DNA of 64,000 nt from Toxonevra muliebris (GCA_963691655.1 OY829327.1:63934079-63998078); one strand, 5' to 3'; shown: positions 11,031-21,765, counted from the first letter of the stretch. A program made the numbers and translations. Notes: generated from the sequence alone by a model not told the origin.

Positions 11031-11207
11031 TGTTAAATGAAAAAAATACTCTCCTGTTAAATGATTCTGTACTGTTAAACGATTCCGCATGTTAAATGAA
11101 AAAACTACTCTATTGTTAAACAATTCTGTACTGCTAAACGTTTCTGAATATTAGACAAAAAAACCTCTGTACTATTAAAATTTTAAACAAAAAACTACTC
11201 TATTGTT
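11031..11207. repeat. 59-bp tandem repeat, about three diverged units (copy 1)
   Basis: TGTTAAATGAAAAAA recurs at 11031 and 11090, and a diverged TATTAGACAAAAAAA at 11149, a period of 59 bp. Each unit has an internal TTCTGTACTG(T/C)TAAACG segment. The copy 2 array starts at 25974 and is preceded by 37 bp that are missing in copy 1. Confidence 0.85.
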
Positions 11208-11363
11208 ATTGTTGTTCTGTTGTGCATAAGCGACTTCTTATCTATTTTTACCTGTTGACGTTAATATACATAGGTAAAAAGGGGGCTAAAGTTTTAACTT
11301 ACCGTATTAATATATAGATATGTCCAAAGCCGTAAATATAAATAATTGAATATATTTATATTG

Positions 11364-11667
11364 TGGCTAAACCTCTTTAGCCAATAAAATTTATATATTA
11401 TTATATTATATTATTATCTTGAATTATTTAACATGAATTATTACTCGACTATTCTATCGAAAGACTTCGGCTCAATCAGTTTAACTTTCATCTTATTTTT
11501 TTCTCAATTCACCTTATATTCATTTTTTTTTTAATTTTTTTATAAACGTTTTGCGTTATCAGTAAAATAATTTAAGTGCATTAAAATAAATGATCTAATT
11601 TGTAACGTGCTACGAATATATCGGTGTTTCTTTTCAAAGTGTATCCTCGAAGCGGTAGACTTTTACA
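11364..11667 (+). repeat. BEL 5' LTR (304 bp, internally deleted)
   Basis: Runs from TGGCTAAACC to TTTTACA (TG...CA ends). It matches the 3' LTR over both outer parts but lacks about 178 bp present there (the TTACCT-rich middle, 19133-19315). That missing block also contains several TACTTACCT repeats. Confidence 0.95.
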
Positions 11668-11681
11668 TGGTCCTTCGAGCC
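11668..11681 (+). promoter_or_regulatory. Primer binding site complementary to tRNA-Tyr 3' end
   Basis: TGGTCCTTCGAGCC lies immediately after the 5' LTR. It is complementary to the 3' end of fly tRNA-Tyr, whose acceptor stem ends GGCTCGAAGGA plus CCA, as I recall it. This would prime minus-strand cDNA synthesis. Confidence 0.85.
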
Positions 11682-12891
11682 TAAAAAGAATCAGCACCTA
11701 GACACAATAAACTAAAAAAAATAATATAAAAGTGTACGAACAAAAGTTAAAAAAGAAACAAGTGGAACAATATACAAACAAAAAGTGCACAAACTATTTA
11801 ACATAGAAACAATTATATCATTTAAACATAGAAACAATTACAACATTTAAACATAAAAACGAACACAAAGGAATCTTCAAAGGCTAAAAAACGCAGCAGA
11901 AGGAGGGAACATTGTCTCAAAAACAACAACACAATACACCAAGAGAATACTCAGCGCACTTTGGAAATTACAACCGTAAGTTGATTTTGCATATCTATTG
12001 CTTAATATCATACCAGTGCTTACTTAAAATCATAAAAAAAAAAAAGCAAAAACGTTATTTGATTCCCATATAAAAATAACTGTCGTAGCTTATGTACCAG
12101 ATATGTGTATGTAAAGATAAAAAACAAGCTGTAAAACACCGCAATCAGCGAGTCATTTTCACAAGCATACATACATATATACAGCAAAACACTTTTGCAT
12201 GTACATAATTACCAGTGGTACGGTACTTAAAAAAAAAAAAATTTATTTATTTCATATAAATTTTTATAGTATTTAGCAAAACTCATTTGCATATAAAGAC
12301 CTACCAGTGGCGTTAATAAAATAAAGGATACCTGCCCACAGTACTCAAAAAAAAAAAAAATTTTTTTTGAGTTTAGCTGGTAGGAAGCACGTACCTAGTT
12401 CCTGTGTATATACGTAATACCCATTTAAGTCATACACTGGGAAAAATTTTGTCTTGTTTTATAATTAATTGAAAAATATCTGTTTTCAAGATTTAATTTT
12501 ATTTAACATTTTAAGCATTTTACAAACGAGTTTTCAACATTTTTATTAATTACCAAGTGGTAAAATAGCCGTGTGTATAATTTATATCCCTGTTGGTTAT
12601 ACACTGTAAAACTTTTTTGTTTCCTTTCATTTCCTCAAAACATTGTGTGCTATTTTTAATTTCTTCGAAATATTTTCTTTGAATTTATACTTTTATATTT
12701 TATATTTTCTCTCGAAAAATACGAGTTTCTCTGTTTTTTATCACATTTACGATCTCTCTATATCGTTGTTGAAACCCCAATCGATAAATTTTTCAAATTT
12801 TCGATTTTTTCTATTATTGGCTAATAAATTAAGTTTCTCGTTGGTTGGTTCGAATACTAACCCCTTACGAAAAAAAAAAAAAAATCACTGA
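11682..12891 (+). other. BEL untranslated leader with a consensus splice donor
   Basis: No ATG occurs between 11682 and the GTAAGT at 11976-11981. The following 0.9 kb is T-rich and stop-rich, as an intron would be. It contains three A-run modules headed by ACCAGTG (about 12013, 12210, 12302). The layout suggests a leader exon ending at 11975. This is inference from sequence only. Confidence 0.5.
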
Positions 12892-15800
12892 ACAAATTTC
12901 AAAATACCAGTTGAAAGAAGCCCTGATAGATCAACCAGTCAGAAAGTTGAAACAAAAAAACTTTCTGTCGCGGTAGGTCAAGGAGCAGAGGGGGGCCTGG
13001 GAACTGAACCCACTAGGATTCCCGAAATCGAAATTGGAGCAGATCCCAAAAGGCTTACAAGGAAACCAACAAAAATACAAAAGGGTCGCGATTACGATGC
13101 ATCGAAAAGCATTTTTATTTTCGAAGCCGACAATTTAGTGCACTACTGCACTAAATTTGAATCCATTCCCATTGATGAACTTACAGCATCTTTGCTCCAC
13201 GCCCACCTAGAAGACATCAACCAGTATTATGAGAATGTTAAGCGAGCTTACCGAGACGTTGCACTAACCCCTGATGAGGACTTGCCGACCGATTTCAAGC
13301 TGATAGCTCGGAACAAAATGGAGCTAACCCAGGAGAGAGCCCACAATATCAAAGCCCAGATATCTGATTTATTGGATGTGCAACAGAGCCATACCAATAA
13401 AGTCCCACAGGCAACAGAAAAATCCCATAATTCTGTTGCAGAGCAGGCAAATACATCTCTTTGCCTGAATGTCCCACCGTGTGATACAGATATATTTTCA
13501 GGAGGGTATGAAGAGTGGCCGTCCTTCCGTGACATGTTTACGGCGGTTTACATTAACCACCCTAAACTCACCTCTGCCCAAAAGCTGTATCACCTCCGAT
13601 ACAAGACTGCCGGAAAAGCTGGAGCCTTGGTAAAGCAGTATGCTCTCAGCGATGAAAATTTTGAGCTAGCTTGGAATGCGCTAAAGTCCCGGTTTGAAAA
13701 CAGGCGCATTCTGGTTGACAAACAGGTCAAAACTCTTTTGAATCTCCCTCAAATAAGTTTTGAAAATAGTGAAGCATTACAGAAGCTTCAAAATTCAATC
13801 AACAATTCTCTGTCCGTCTTAAAATCTCAAGGCGTCTCGACAGAGAATTGGGATCCAATTCTCGTATACATTTGTTCTACGAAACTCCCGGAAGAAACCT
13901 TAGCACTATGGGAACAATCCCTTAGCTCTCGTAAGGATCTTCCAACGTGGAAACAAATGAACGAATTTCTTACCATAAGATATGAGGTTGTAGAACGACT
14001 TCAAGGCGTCAAGCCGGCCAAATCCGGTTTTTCTCAAAATCGGGGTCACAACAGAACACAAAACTTTTATACAGAAAGCAATGTGACATACTCTTGTCCA
14101 ATGTGCGATGATTCTCATGCGTTAAGATACTGTGAGAAATTTAAAAGGTTATCTGTACGTGACAGGGTGAAGGTTGTTCGGGAAAATAACTTATGCGAAA
14201 ACTGTTTTTCCTTCACTCACTTAAGACCGGAATGTTCGAGCCTACACTTGTGCTCATATTGTCAAAAAAAGCATCACTCTATGCTTCATATCCATGTTGA
14301 TAATAACACCAATCAAAAGAAAAACCCTGCGGCTTCACAATCTTCTTCTAATCAGCCTCAAAAACAGAATCGGAAATTCCCAAAACAGAAAAATTCCCGA
14401 AGTCCACCCGATGAATCAAAAAGTAATAACTCCCAAATATCTACAAAAACATACAGTCCACAGGTGCATTCCCTATACACCACAAACGAAGAAAAAACAT
14501 TACTCCCCACAGCTCTCGTCTCTATAGAGCATCTTGGAGAACTACACACGGTTCGAGCTCTTATCGACCAAGGTTCTCAGAGAACATTCATCGCATCAAA
14601 GGTACAAAATAGATTGAGGCTCCCAACTCAACATACCCAATTTGAAATTTCTGGAATGGGCGGTAAAATAATCCAAGATTCCAGTTATACTTGTTCTCTT
14701 CACCTAGTTGCCCCGAAAACTGGCCAAAAAATCAATACCCAAGCAATTGTACTCCCGCAATTGACAAAACATCTTCCCACTTTTACCATTGAACATCCAG
14801 ATTGGAAACACTTCGCCATGCTGGACCTAGCAGATCCCAATTGCTTTATTCAAGCCCAGATTGATATGGTTATCGGAAGTGATTTGATTCCTCAAATCAT
14901 GCTCGATGGAATTCATCGCAAAATATGTGGAAGCCTTCTCGCGCAAAACACAATATTTGGATGGATTATAAGTGGACCCATTACCCATAAAGTGTCAACA
15001 TTCTCGACACAGGTACAAGAAGTTTCTAATGAACTCCTCAGTTCTCAACTTAGGCAGTTCTGGGAACAAGAGGAAATACCCCAAACTATACCAATTTCTG
15101 AAGAGGATCAGGCTTGCGAAGAATACTACCTGAAGACTACATCCCGTAGGCCAGATGGTAGATATATCGTAAGATTACCCTTCAAGCCCAGTTTCCCAAA
15201 CCCACAAGGCTTAGGTCACTCCCGGTCGATAGCTTACAGCCAGTTACTTAGCATGGAAAAGAATCTTGCAAAGAAAGGCGAGCTCAAAAAGGTGTATGAT
15301 GAGGTCCTGGAAGAATATCTCACTCTCAATCACATGGAGAAAACTAGTTCTCAGGAAATAATCTCTGACAGCAAATACTTCACGTTTTATTTGCCCCATC
15401 ATGCAGTAGTTAGGCCTGATAAATCGACTACGAAAGTTCGCGTCGTCTTTAACGCATCCAGAAAAACAGGATCTGGATACTCACTTAACGATGTCCTGCA
15501 TATTGGTCCCACACTCCAACCTGATCTTATGACTCTTATCTTAAGATGGCGATTATACCAGTTCGTCTTTAATGGAGATATCGAAAAGATGTATCGACAA
15601 ATCCTTGTCCATCGAGACGACCAAGAGTTCCAGCGAATTCTCTTTCGCAGACCCCAGAACTCGCAGATTCAGGATTTTAGGTTAAAAACAGTCACCTTTG
15701 GAGTGAACTGTGCTCCCTTTTTAGCTATTAGAACCCTTCAGCAGCTAGCAAAGGACTCAAAAAGCGAATTCCCTCTCGCAGAAGAAGTTTTATTAAAAGA

Positions 15801-17316
15801 AACTTATGTAGATGATATTCTGTCAGGTAGCCACACAATTTCAGATGCTGTTGATAAACTATCACAAGTAATTAAAACTCTCGATAGTGCTGGATTCCCA
15901 CTCCGCAAAATCACAGCAAATCATCTCAAAATTCTGGAAAAAATTCCGAAAGCAAATCTTCTCGATTCTGACTTTTTAAAATTTGACGACACCAGTTGTA
16001 CAAAAACACTTGGCATACGATGGAACGCTCTCTCTGATACCTTTTCGTATTCAATTGTTCCCATTTCCGCTACAAAAACTGCAACTAAGCGACAAATTCT
16101 CTCGACGGTTGCAAAACTTTTTGACCCGGCAGGATGGCTCTCGCCCATCATGACTCAAGCCAAGTTGCTTCTGCAGACATTATGGTTAGAGGGCACCGAC
16201 TGGGACGAATGTGTTAAACCTGGATCACTCCTAAAATGGAACCAATTTTTGGATAGTCTGCCTTATATTTCCAACATCGAAATCCCTCGATGGGTACGCT
16301 TTTCTCCATTGAAACAGGTTCAACTTCACGGATTCTGTGATGCGTCAGAAAAGGCTTACTGCGCAGCTCCCTATCTGCGTATGACAGACACAGATGGCAA
16401 CATTTCCTGTCACCTACTTACAGCAAAAGGAAAGGTTGCACCCCTGCACACGGTTAGTCTCCCGCGTTTGGAATTATGCGGCGCCGCCTTGCTTTCACAT
16501 CTCGTCAAGTCCGTTCGAGAAAACCTTGCTCTCTGCCCTGATAACACCTTTTTCTGGTCAGACTCACAAATCGTGCTTGCCTGGCTGGAAAAGCCTCCAT
16601 ACACCTGGAAAACGTATGTCGCTAACCGTACCGCACAGATAATAAACAATGTTGGGAACGCCACTTGGAACCACGTTATTAGTAGTGAAAATCCTGCAGA
16701 TTTGGGCACCCGCGGATGCAGTCCCCAAGAACTAGCATCGAACTCCCTTTGGTGGAATGGTCCTGCATGGTTTCAGCATCCCGAAGAAGCCTGGCCCAAA
16801 GCTACCGTTTCAGCTATCTTGCCTCCCGAGCTAAGAAAGCTAGTTGTGAATCTCGTAGTTGAAGAGCCAGCCGATTTACTCGAAAGATTTTCATCGTTTC
16901 CACGCGCATTACGCGTTCTTGCATACGTGTTCCGCTTTCTCCACCATGGACTTGCTAAAAGGAGAAACTCCCTTCCACTTTCTAATATTTCTCTATCCCA
17001 AGCTGAAGTCCAATTTGTTAAAATAAGGCTACTCTCATTAGCACAAGAGCGGTATTTCCTCCCGGAGATAAATGCTTTGTCCAAAAAAATACCCATTCCG
17101 AAGAAAAGCTCTCTATTAACCCTCAACCCTTTCATCGATAAAGTAGGTCTCTTGAGAGTTAATGGAAGATTGGCTGAATCCGGGCTCAGCTACAATGAGC
17201 GGCACCCCATAATAGTCCCCGAAAAATCTCGATTCAGCGTTCTTTATCTTGAATTTCTTCACAAACTCCTGCTTCACGCAGAACAAAGGCTCATGTTCCG
17301 AATGGCCCGCCAATAA
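12892..17316 (+). CDS. BEL/Pao Gag-Pol polyprotein up to an in-frame TAA in the integrase zinc finger
   Basis: Domain order is that of BEL/Pao. The Gag DUF1759-like region has [15 protein letters not shown] (near 13497). Gag-type zinc knuckles follow, [13 protein letters not shown] to [15 protein letters not shown] (about 14095-14290). The aspartic protease has [11 protein letters not shown] (about 14560), and reverse transcriptase has YVDDILSG (about 15805-15830). RNase H has [10 protein letters not shown] and [11 protein letters not shown]. The integrase HHCC finger begins HKLLLHAEQ. The frame is open from 12892, but the first in-frame ATG is at 13318; 13138 is GTG and the conserved-looking text begins upstream of it. 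The true start is therefore uncertain: a spliced leader, a mutated ATG or a non-AUG start. TAA at 17314-17316 interrupts the finger. Confidence 0.92.
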   Translation, partial: TNFKIPVERSPDRSTSQKVETKKLSVAVGQGAEGGLGTEPTRIPEIEIGADPKRLTRKPTKIQKGRDYDASKSIFIFEADNLVHYCTKFESIPIDELTASLLHAHLEDINQYYENVKRAYRDVALTPDEDLPTDFKLIARNKMELTQERAHNIKAQISDLLDVQQSHTNKVPQATEKSHNSVAEQANTSLCLNVPPCDTDIFSGGYEEWPSFRDMFTAVYINHPKLTSAQKLYHLRYKTAGKAGALVKQYALSDENFELAWNALKSRFENRRILVDKQVKTLLNLPQISFENSEALQKLQNSINNSLSVLKSQGVSTENWDPILVYICSTKLPEETLALWEQSLSSRKDLPTWKQMNEFLTIRYEVVERLQGVKPAKSGFSQNRGHNRTQNFYTESNVTYSCPMCDDSHALRYCEKFKRLSVRDRVKVVRENNLCENCFSFTHLRPECSSLHLCSYCQKKHHSMLHIHVDNNTNQKKNPAASQSSSNQPQKQNRKFPKQKNSRSPPDESKSNNSQISTKTYSPQVHSLYTTNEEKTLLPTALVSIEHLGELHTVRALIDQGSQRTFIASKVQNRLRLPTQHTQFEISGMGGKIIQDSSYTCSLHLVAPKTGQKINTQAIVLPQLTKHLPTFTIEHPDWKHFAMLDLADPNCFIQAQIDMVIGSDLIPQIMLDGIHRKICGSLLAQNTIFGWIISGPITHKVSTFSTQVQEVSNELLSSQLRQFWEQEEIPQTIPISEEDQACEEYYLKTTSRRPDGRYIVRLPFKPSFPNPQGLGHSRSIAYSQLLSMEKNLAKKGELKKVYDEVLEEYLTLNHMEKTSSQEIISDSKYFTFYLPHHAVVRPDKSTTKVRVVFNASRKTGSGYSLNDVLHIGPTLQPDLMTLILRWRLYQFVFNGDIEKMYRQILVHRDDQEFQRILFRRPQNSQIQDFRLKTVTFGVNCAPFLAIRTLQQLAKDSKSEFPLAEEVLLKETYVDDILSGSHTISDAVDKLSQVIKTLDSAGFPLRKITANHLKILEKIPKANLLDSDFLKFDDTSCTKTLGIRWNALSDTFSYSIVPISATKTATKRQILSTVAKLFDPAGWLSPIMTQAKLLLQTLWLEGTDWDECVKPGSLLKWNQFLDSLPYISNIEIPRWVRFSPLKQVQLHGFCDASEKAYCAAPYLRMTDTDGNISCHLLTAKGKVAPLHTVSLPRLELCGAALLSHLVKSVRENLALCPDNTFFWSDSQIVLAWLEKPPYTWKTYVANRTAQIINNVGNATWNHVISSENPADLGTRGCSPQELASNSLWWNGPAWFQHPEEAWPKATVSAILPPELRKLVVNLVVEEPADLLERFSSFPRALRVLAYVFRFLHHGLAKRRNSLPLSNISLSQAEVQFVKIRLLSLAQERYFLPEINALSKKIPIPKKSSLLTLNPFIDKVGLLRVNGRLAESGLSYNERHPIIVPEKSRFSVLYLEFLHKLLLHAEQRLMFRMARQ

Positions 17317-18357
17317 TTTTATATCCCACGTCTGAAACCCCAGATCAAAAGGTGCATACGTCTCTGTAAGGTATGCACTATTCATAAACAAAATATCCGA
17401 TCCCAAATCATGGCGGCTTTGCCCCCAGAGCGTTGTACTTTGTCAATTCGCTTCTCGACTACTGGTGTAGATTTTGCAGGCCCCTTCCAAATTAAAGCGT
17501 CCCAGCTTCGAACGGCAACCTTTCTCAAAGGTTATGTAGCAGTGTTCGTCTGCTTCTCAACAAAGGCCGTACATTTAGAGCTTTGTTCCAATCTCACAAC
17601 AGAGGCATTCCGCGCAGCATTCACAAGATTTGTTGGTCGGAGAGGGTTGCCTCGCAAAATCATGTCAGACAATGGCACAACATTTATCGGAGCCCATAGA
17701 TCCATCAGTAGAGAATTTCTCAAATTCTCGAAAGAAGTCTCCCAAGACATTCTTCAAAAATACTCTCCCCAAGGAGTTGACTGGGTCTTCATTCCTCCTA
17801 GTGCCCCGCACATGGGAGGTCTCTGGGAATCCGCAGTCAAAAGCTTTAAAACCCACCTTAAAAGGACTGCCGGCAATCATAAATTCAATTTCGAAGAGTT
17901 TTCCACACTCCTCTCTCGTATTGAATCGGTTTTAAATTCCCGACCTTTATCCCCACTTTCTCAGAATCCTAATGATATTTTAGCTCTCACTCCAGGTCAC
18001 TTTCTGAGAGGCGCTCCACTTATGGCGGTTCCTGAACCAGATTCGGCTAACATCTCCTTAATAAACCGTTGGGAAAAACTGAAAGCTCTTCACCATCAGT
18101 TCAGCCGGAGATGGAAGGACGAATACCTAAAGGAGCTACAGAAACACTATAAATGGCAACATCCCCAAAAAGAGCTAGAAGAAGGTCAACTGGTCGTGAT
18201 CAAGGACGAATTGCTGCCTCCAAATGAATGGCGACTGGCCCGCATAATCACTCTACATCGCGGACCCGATGGACATGCACGAGTCGCTGATGTCCGCACG
18301 CGATCCGGCACCCTCACGCGTCCTATCGTGAAGCTGTGTGTTTTGCCAGTCGCGTAA
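17317..18357 (+). CDS. BEL/Pao integrase core and C-terminus (same frame as pol)
   Basis: Translation continues in the same frame straight after the TAA with the cysteine half of the HHCC finger (CIRLCKVC). The catalytic core follows: VDFAGPF (first Asp), MSDNGTTFIGA (second Asp) and GGLWESAVKSFK (Glu). A DUF5641-type tail (QLVVIKDELLPPNEWRLARI...GPDGHAR) ends at 18357. The integrase inserts the cDNA. A single base substitution at 17314-17316 is the only break that I see in the whole pol. The stop context is CAA TAA TTT, not an obvious readthrough signal, so I treat it as a recent nonsense mutation. Confidence 0.92.
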   Translation, partial: FYIPRLKPQIKRCIRLCKVCTIHKQNIRSQIMAALPPERCTLSIRFSTTGVDFAGPFQIKASQLRTATFLKGYVAVFVCFSTKAVHLELCSNLTTEAFRAAFTRFVGRRGLPRKIMSDNGTTFIGAHRSISREFLKFSKEVSQDILQKYSPQGVDWVFIPPSAPHMGGLWESAVKSFKTHLKRTAGNHKFNFEEFSTLLSRIESVLNSRPLSPLSQNPNDILALTPGHFLRGAPLMAVPEPDSANISLINRWEKLKALHHQFSRRWKDEYLKELQKHYKWQHPQKELEEGQLVVIKDELLPPNEWRLARIITLHRGPDGHARVADVRTRSGTLTRPIVKLCVLPVA

Positions 18358-18428
18358 ATCGTCCACAAAAATTCTCAATTTTTAATTTTAAGACTTCTCT
18401 GCCTACCCTTGGTTTTCTAGTACTAAAG

Positions 18429-18443
18429 TCCTCTATCTTTACA
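18429..18443 (+). promoter_or_regulatory. Splice-acceptor-like site before BEL ORF3
   Basis: TCCTCTATCTTTACAG (a pyrimidine tract plus CAG) ends at 18443 and is followed by GTACG and the ATG of the 3' ORF at 18450. Joined to the ATG-free leader exon ending at 11975, it would make that ATG the first one in a subgenomic RNA. No transcript evidence is available here. Confidence 0.5.
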
Positions 18444-18449
18444 GGTACG

Positions 18450-19025
18450 ATGTCTCACGATCTGCATAAGTGCCAGCTATGCCATCGCCCACACGCTCTG
18501 CGTTATTGCAAGGGGTTCATAGCCATGAACCCGGGCCAAAGAGATGACGTCGTTACCGCTCATGGGTACTGCCGAAATTGCCTAGCCCGTTCCCACTCGA
18601 CAGGGTTCTGTGATTCACCCAATTGTTGCAAGCGGTGCCAGCTGGGGCACCACACAATGTTGCACCCCACAGAACCACCAGCCTGTGGAAGGCGTTCGAG
18701 TGTGCCATCGAGACGGAGCGACGGGAACCATCGCATCCGAAAGAGTAATCCGTCCCGGCATCGCTCCCAATCAAGACACCAATCGCGGCGCAAATATGTT
18801 GAACCATCGGTGGGCCAGTCCCGTCGAAGCAGACGCGACCGCGAAGTTCGAGGTTCACGTCGCTCATCCAATTCCGGTCGCTCTGCCTCCAACTCGCGTG
18901 GTCACCGCTCTAACACTCGACGCATAATTCACACTGTCGAGACAAAACGCTACCGTGGAAAAAAGGTGAAGTCCTTGCTCGCCCAAGCCATCAAATCACT
19001 TTCGATGTTAAAGGACGTCGTCTAA
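18450..19025 (+). CDS. BEL ORF3: Gag-like zinc-knuckle protein with Arg/Ser-rich tail
   Basis: The product is 191 residues and starts MSHDLHKCQLCHRPHALRYC. Residues about 8-70 hold a cysteine/histidine array, C-x2-C-x4-H-x4-C then CRNCLARSHSTGFC then CKRCQLGHHTMLH. It parallels the Gag zinc-knuckle array of the same element ([13 protein letters not shown]...[10 protein letters not shown]). Residues about 80-165 are very rich in Arg and Ser (RS/SR dipeptides), and the C-terminus is lysine-rich. It sits between the pol stop (18357) and the 3' LTR (19055), the slot where env lies in some LTR elements. There is no signal peptide or membrane segment, so it is not an envelope. RNA binding or RNP assembly in trans is the likely role (inference). 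Confidence 0.85.
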   Translation: MSHDLHKCQLCHRPHALRYCKGFIAMNPGQRDDVVTAHGYCRNCLARSHSTGFCDSPNCCKRCQLGHHTMLHPTEPPACGRRSSVPSRRSDGNHRIRKSNPSRHRSQSRHQSRRKYVEPSVGQSRRSRRDREVRGSRRSSNSGRSASNSRGHRSNTRRIIHTVETKRYRGKKVKSLLAQAIKSLSMLKDVV

Positions 19026-19054
19026 AGTATGCACGAGTGCATTCGGCCCCAGGA

Positions 19055-19536
19055 TGGCTAAACCTCTTTAGCCAATAAAATTTATATATTATTATATTAT
19101 ATTATTATCTTGAATTATTTAACATGAATTATTACATTATACCTATTATTGAATTATACTTACCTTAACTTACCTTGCATTGTACCTAAAACCAAACTAA
19201 ATTGAATTTATACTTACCCTGTAAAATACTTACCTCTAAGTTCCTATAAAATACTTACCTCTAAGATCATATAATACTTACCTATGGCTACCCTACCATC
19301 TGTCAAAGTGAGCGCGACGATTCTATCGAAAGACTTCGGCTCAATCAGTTTAACTTTCATCTTATTTTTTTCTCAATTCACCTTATATTCATTTTTTTTT
19401 GCATTTTTTTATAAACGTTTTGCGTTATCAGTAAAATAATTTAAGTGCATTAAAATAAATGATCTAATTTGTAACGTGCTACGAATATATCGGTGTTTCT
19501 TTTCAAAGTGTATCCTCGAAGCGGTAGACTTTTACA
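19055..19536 (+). repeat. BEL 3' LTR (482 bp)
   Basis: Starts TGGCTAAACC and ends TTTTACA. It contains a run of TACTTACCT-type units (about 19158-19285) missing from the 5' LTR. It is followed directly by the TATTG target duplication. Confidence 0.95.
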
Positions 19537-21084
19537 TATTGATTCAAAGATAACATCTCTGAAGTGTACTACTTGTAGGGCATTGGGCATGTCTGGTATT
19601 TTTTCTCTTTGCTTAAGTTATAATGGCAACCCAGCACTTTGAAGGTTATTCCCACATCCCTTTCTCTAGCATACCTCAGAGTTCTTATATAAAGCTTTCA
19701 CACTTTTTAAATTGGCTATGTGTTTGTGCATGTAACAAATATGTAACGCAACGACGAATTTAAAGAAATTCAGGGGTTCAATTTATGTCGATTTATTCAT
19801 TACAACAAAAAAAATATATTCAATATAATTCAGGGTATAATTAACAACCTTAAGCACTTGTGCTTAGTGCGAATCAAGTATGTTACTAAAATATAAAATA
19901 ATACAAAGTTAAGGCAATACATGTAATATGTAAAAAAAGAGAAACCGAAGCTTGGGTCGTGTTTGATGTTAGAAGCATAATATGTATGAGTATGATGCTC
20001 TCCAATGCAACAGCAGTGTTCAAAACTGTCCACTATGATTTTAATTTGCAACAAATTTGAATAACAGTTTTTGAATTACGACCATTCTAAAAAAATCGAA
20101 ACCAGATAAGTCGGCTTCGAACTGTAAATTTCTTTTATTTCTCTCTTTTCGGAAATTAGACAAGTACTTTATTTTTGGGCTTCAAATTCGTAGAAGCACA
20201 GAACTCAAGCTGTATCTTCAAATCAGCAAAACGTAGGCGGTTCTGTGACTTGCGATAAGAGAAGTGAAAATGTGTTTATAGGAGAGGTTTTAAGGGCTGC
20301 AAACAACTCGGAGAATGCGCGTGGCTTGAAAATCCTCACGTGGCTTTATATATAAAATATTGCCATAGCCGTTCGATATTGTTGAGTTATTATTTTTATC
20401 ATTTTCATTTTAATTTTTTTATTTTCAAACTTAATTTCCATAAAAGTTGTAAATGACCTAAATTACTGTACGCTCAATGCAATTAGCAAAATTTCGTATG
20501 TAACTGAGTCATCTTGAACTTTTCCCTTTAGTTCAAATATCTGTTCATTAGCGATGTATGCATTAAATAGGCAGTTGGACGTGCACAAAACTGGTACATT
20601 TTATATGAATTTACTTTGCTTTAAATAAATTAATTACTTAGAAACATTTGCAATTTTCAGATATTAAACATTTGTTGAGCCGATTCTCCATATACCATAA
20701 AAAAGTAAGAGGGCGTTCGTACTTGTACTCTTCGTTACTATTGGCTGTCCTCTCCGTTACTTTTTCCATGTTTTTTCTCTCATTATGGAATTATTTTTCA
20801 ACGAAACTATTACGATTTTTCGTGGGTTTCAAAGGTCCATGAATCGGCTGGCCTTCCCAGAATTTGGGACTTGAAATTCAAAATAAAAATTTCCCAAATC
20901 TAGCGCATCCTATCTGTTACCCACTTTGTTGATGTATAACTTAGTCGGACTCACTACTTTTTTTAACTAAACTTTGGATGATAAGAACTTGTTATCGGAC
21001 CCTCAAGGGCCCTTCAGTATCAAAAGAAAATACCAATTCCTTGTATGAGATCAATATCATTATCAGAGTCCCCTTGTCCTCTCC
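19537..21084. repeat. Tandem duplication copy 1, second part
   Basis: Matches 26302-27849 at a constant offset of 6765 with only scattered substitutions. It is OR intron 2 sequence. No gene is seen; open frames at 19830-20054 and 20648-20842 are conserved between copies only because the duplication is young. Confidence 0.95.
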
Positions 21085-21765
21085 CATGATTTTTTACGCT
21101 TTGGGTTATCGTAACGTATCCACTTTTCATCGCCAGTCACAATACGATGCAGAAAACCGTTTCTTTTCTGTCGTTCAATCAGCAGTTCACATGTGAAAAA
21201 TCGTCGTTTGACGTCTCTCGGCTTCAATTCATACGGCACCCAATTTCCTTGCTTTTGAATCCTTCCCAATGCTTTTAATCGTTTAGAAATGGTTGATTGA
21301 TCAAGTCCTAAAGATTCTACAAGTTCTTGTTGCGTTTGACATGAATCTTCTTCGAGTAATGCCTTCAATTCTTCATCTTCGAACTCTTTCGGGACGCCTG
21401 AACGTTTCCTGTCTTCAACATCAAAATCACCACTTTTCAAACGGGCATACCACACCTGACACATTCTAACGACTATAGCACAGTCAGGATAAGCTTCAGT
21501 GAGTAAACGATGTGCTTCAGTTGCGTTTTTCTTTAAATGGAAGAAGCAAATTAAAACTTCCCGCAAATGTTTTGTTGGCACGAAATTCGACATTTTCAGC
21601 TATAGTAAAACACTTTTGTAAAATTATGAAAATTATTTGACAGATGAATTCTTATAGTATTTTTGGCGCTCTTCGAGATAGAATAGCTGTCAATGTCAAA
21701 AAAATGGCGCGTATGATAGATATGAAGTTAGTCACAATTTCGAGTTTATACATTCATACTCCCAA
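21085..21765 (-). mobile_element. mariner fragment truncated by the duplication junction
   Basis: Carries the right terminal repeat (ending 21765, followed by TA) and the N-terminal 170 or so transposase codons (start at 21593). The Glu and Trp codons that are stops in copy 1 are intact here, and the first catalytic motif TGDEKW is present. The frame runs out of the element at the junction into a short foreign tail. It cannot move by itself because the left terminal repeat is missing. Confidence 0.92.

Larger units (their letters stand above)
6179..11363. repeat. Tandem duplication copy 1, first part (continues at 19537-21084)
   Basis: This block corresponds base for base, with a constant offset of 14906 up to about 10.99 kb, to 21085-26269 of copy 2. 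It starts inside the mariner and contains OR exons 3-5, a piggyBac-like relic, a foldback repeat and a 59-bp tandem array. At 11363 it is interrupted by the BEL element and resumes at 19537. Copy 1 without BEL is 6728 bp. Copy 2 is 6765 bp, and the difference is a single 37-bp indel. Confidence 0.95.
11364..19536 (+). mobile_element. BEL/Pao LTR retrotransposon, nearly complete
   Basis: An 8.2-kb element with two LTRs, a tRNA-type primer site, a gag-pol reading frame with a single in-frame stop, and an extra 3' ORF. The target duplication is TATTG on both sides (11359-11363 and 19537-19541). The uninterrupted site with one TATTG survives in the duplicated segment at 26302-26306, so both element boundaries are directly verified. 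It lies in the duplicated copy of OR intron 2, antisense to the OR gene. Confidence 0.97.

Noticed and set aside
12643..12891. 82-codon frame in the BEL leader
   Set aside because: It is Phe/Leu/Ser-rich from a T-rich tract. It is more plausibly intron or untranslated leader.
18450..19025. BEL ORF3 as an envelope gene
   Set aside because: No signal peptide, transmembrane segment or furin-like site. It has zinc knuckles and an RS-rich tail instead.
19830..20054. 74-codon minus-strand frame also present at 26595-26819
   Set aside because: Same reason: duplicated with the unit. No start context, no similarity that I recognise.
20648..20842. 64-codon open frame present twice (also 27413-27607), once considered a conserved gene
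   Set aside because: The conservation is only the young tandem duplication, and the translation has no domain. It lies in OR intron sequence on the opposite strand.
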